Of a stretch of DNA of 64,000 nt, positions 63,113 through 64,000 are shown one piece after another. The notes under the pieces were generated by a model. It worked only from the letters and a program-made list of their open reading frames with translations. It was not told the origin of the DNA and searched no databases. This DNA comes from Methyloversatilis universalis FAM5 (GTDB lineage Bacteria; Pseudomonadota; Gammaproteobacteria; Burkholderiales; Rhodocyclaceae), in assembly GCF_000214035.2 (NCBI RefSeq), contig NZ_AFHG01000052.1:310001-374000 (forward strand). The letters are read 5' to 3'. The translations under genes were made by a program, and so were the position numbers. Position 1 is the stretch's first letter, and each line of letters starts with the position of its first letter.

Positions 63113-63230
63113 GCGGAACGCCCACAACAGCACGAACAGGGACGGCCGGCAGATCGGATGAATGCCGGGACCGTGACAACAGGTGCAGTCGGGCAGGGGC
63201 CGGGAGCGGCCGCTGCCACAGGAGCGAAAC

Positions 63231-64000
63231 ATGAGTGACTTTCAGGGCATGGAAGATCTGCTGCAGGACTTTCTGGTCGAAGCAACCGACCTGCTGTCCG
63301 GCGTGGATAACAAGCTGGTGGATCTTGAAAAGACCCCGGGCGACCGCGGGCTGCTGAACGAGATCTTCCGCGGCTTCCACACCATCAAGGGCGGTGCGGG
63401 CTTCCTGAATGCGCACGAGCTGGTTGCGCTCTGCCACCTGACCGAAAACCTGTTCGACAAGCTGCGCAATGGCGAAATGAACGTGACGCCGGTGCTGATG
63501 GACGTCATTCTCGACGCCACCGCCATCGTGCGCGACATGTTCGGCGCGCTCGAACGCGGCATGCAGCCGTCGGCGGCTGACGCCGGCGTGATGAGCCGCC
63601 TGCGTTCGGCGCTGGCCGGCGAACTGACCGCTGCCAAGGAATCCGTGGCCGCTCCGGCTGCGCCGGTCGCCCGGGCCATGCCGTCCGCACCGGCGGCACC
63701 GGTCGGCAGCGAACCCGACTGGGTGGCCCTGCATCAGGCGGTGACCGGTGTCGTGCCGTCCGCGCCGCAGGCCGTGCCCGAACCGGCCGCCGCCCGTTCG
63801 GCCAACGATGGTGAAGTGGCCGCCGTGGTCAATGCCGCCTTCGGCCGCCGCGCCGGCGACCGTCCGGGCGCACCGGCGCCGACCGGCCGTCGCGACGCCG
63901 AAAAGGGCCGCGACAACTCGATCCGGGTCGATACCTCGCGTCTGGATCAGGTGCTGAACCTGTCGGGCGAAATCGGCCTGACCAAGAACCGCCTCACCTC
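63231..64000 (+). CDS. cheA: Second CheA histidine kinase (3' end outside window)
   Basis: The open frame from ATG 63231 runs to the window end (256 codons). It begins MSDFQGMEDLLQDFLVEATD and has an HPt domain with H50 (FRGFHTIKGGAGFLN). A Pro/Ala-rich linker follows (residues about 130-225), then the start of the dimerisation domain (SIRVDTSRLDQVLNLSGEIGLTKN). A GGAG site precedes the ATG. It is the fifth gene of the cheV-cheV-cheY-cheZ operon, so it probably feeds the E. coli-like CheY. Confidence 0.93.
   Translation, partial: MSDFQGMEDLLQDFLVEATDLLSGVDNKLVDLEKTPGDRGLLNEIFRGFHTIKGGAGFLNAHELVALCHLTENLFDKLRNGEMNVTPVLMDVILDATAIVRDMFGALERGMQPSAADAGVMSRLRSALAGELTAAKESVAAPAAPVARAMPSAPAAPVGSEPDWVALHQAVTGVVPSAPQAVPEPAAARSANDGEVAAVVNAAFGRRAGDRPGAPAPTGRRDAEKGRDNSIRVDTSRLDQVLNLSGEIGLTKNRLT

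Overview
The window is GC-rich DNA that looks like a betaproteobacterial chromosome, with a Rhodocyclales-like lineage most plausible. The reasons are the gene order apaG / rpe-gph-trpEGDC, a flhDC-driven motility cluster, and a chemotaxis set containing CheZ, CheD and CheV together. This placement is inferred from gene content and codon use; no species is claimed.

Region 1 (1-14.7 kb) is an adaptive-immunity locus. The 3' end of an IS110-family transposase and its downstream non-coding end abut a type I-E CRISPR array of 79 identical repeats and 78 spacers (497-5288). An AT-rich leader and the complete minus-strand operon cas3-cas8e-cas11e-cas7e-cas5e-cas6e-cas1-cas2 follow. Array and operon are read in the same direction, so the newest spacers lie near 5.3 kb and the oldest near 0.5 kb. 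Three pairs of spacers are diverged versions of the same protospacer. Two small uncharacterised reading frames are coupled to cas genes (before cas1 and before cas3).

Region 2 (14.7-35.2 kb) is mostly housekeeping and signalling. It holds a vapBC toxin-antitoxin pair, two SAM methyltransferases, several DUF proteins (DUF1330, DUF2157/DUF4824-like, DUF3565, cold-shock/DUF1294), apaG, rpe and gph, and trpE-trpG-trpD-trpC behind a short reading frame that may be a leader peptide. It continues with a Spy/CpxP-like periplasmic protein, an HDOD-kinase-like protein, an HNH nuclease, a TonB-like protein, a Rieske protein, a MASE1 sensor kinase and a Nudix hydrolase.

Region 3 (35.2-64.0 kb) is a motility, chemotaxis and c-di-GMP block, all on the plus strand. 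It starts with HDOD-REC-GGDEF and REC-GGDEF*-EAL proteins, then flhDC, motAB, mcp-cheY-cheA, and cheW-mcp-mcp-cheR-cheD-cheB-STAS. Two solitary mcp genes follow, then cheV-cheV-cheY-cheZ-cheA2, which is cut by the window end. Nine sites of the form TCAAGNNN-N11/12-GYCGTNA sit before the start of nearly every transcription unit here, including flhDC. They match FliA (sigma-28) promoters and suggest one motility regulon that also feeds c-di-GMP turnover. A perfect 19-bp palindrome in the flhDC leader is a likely operator.
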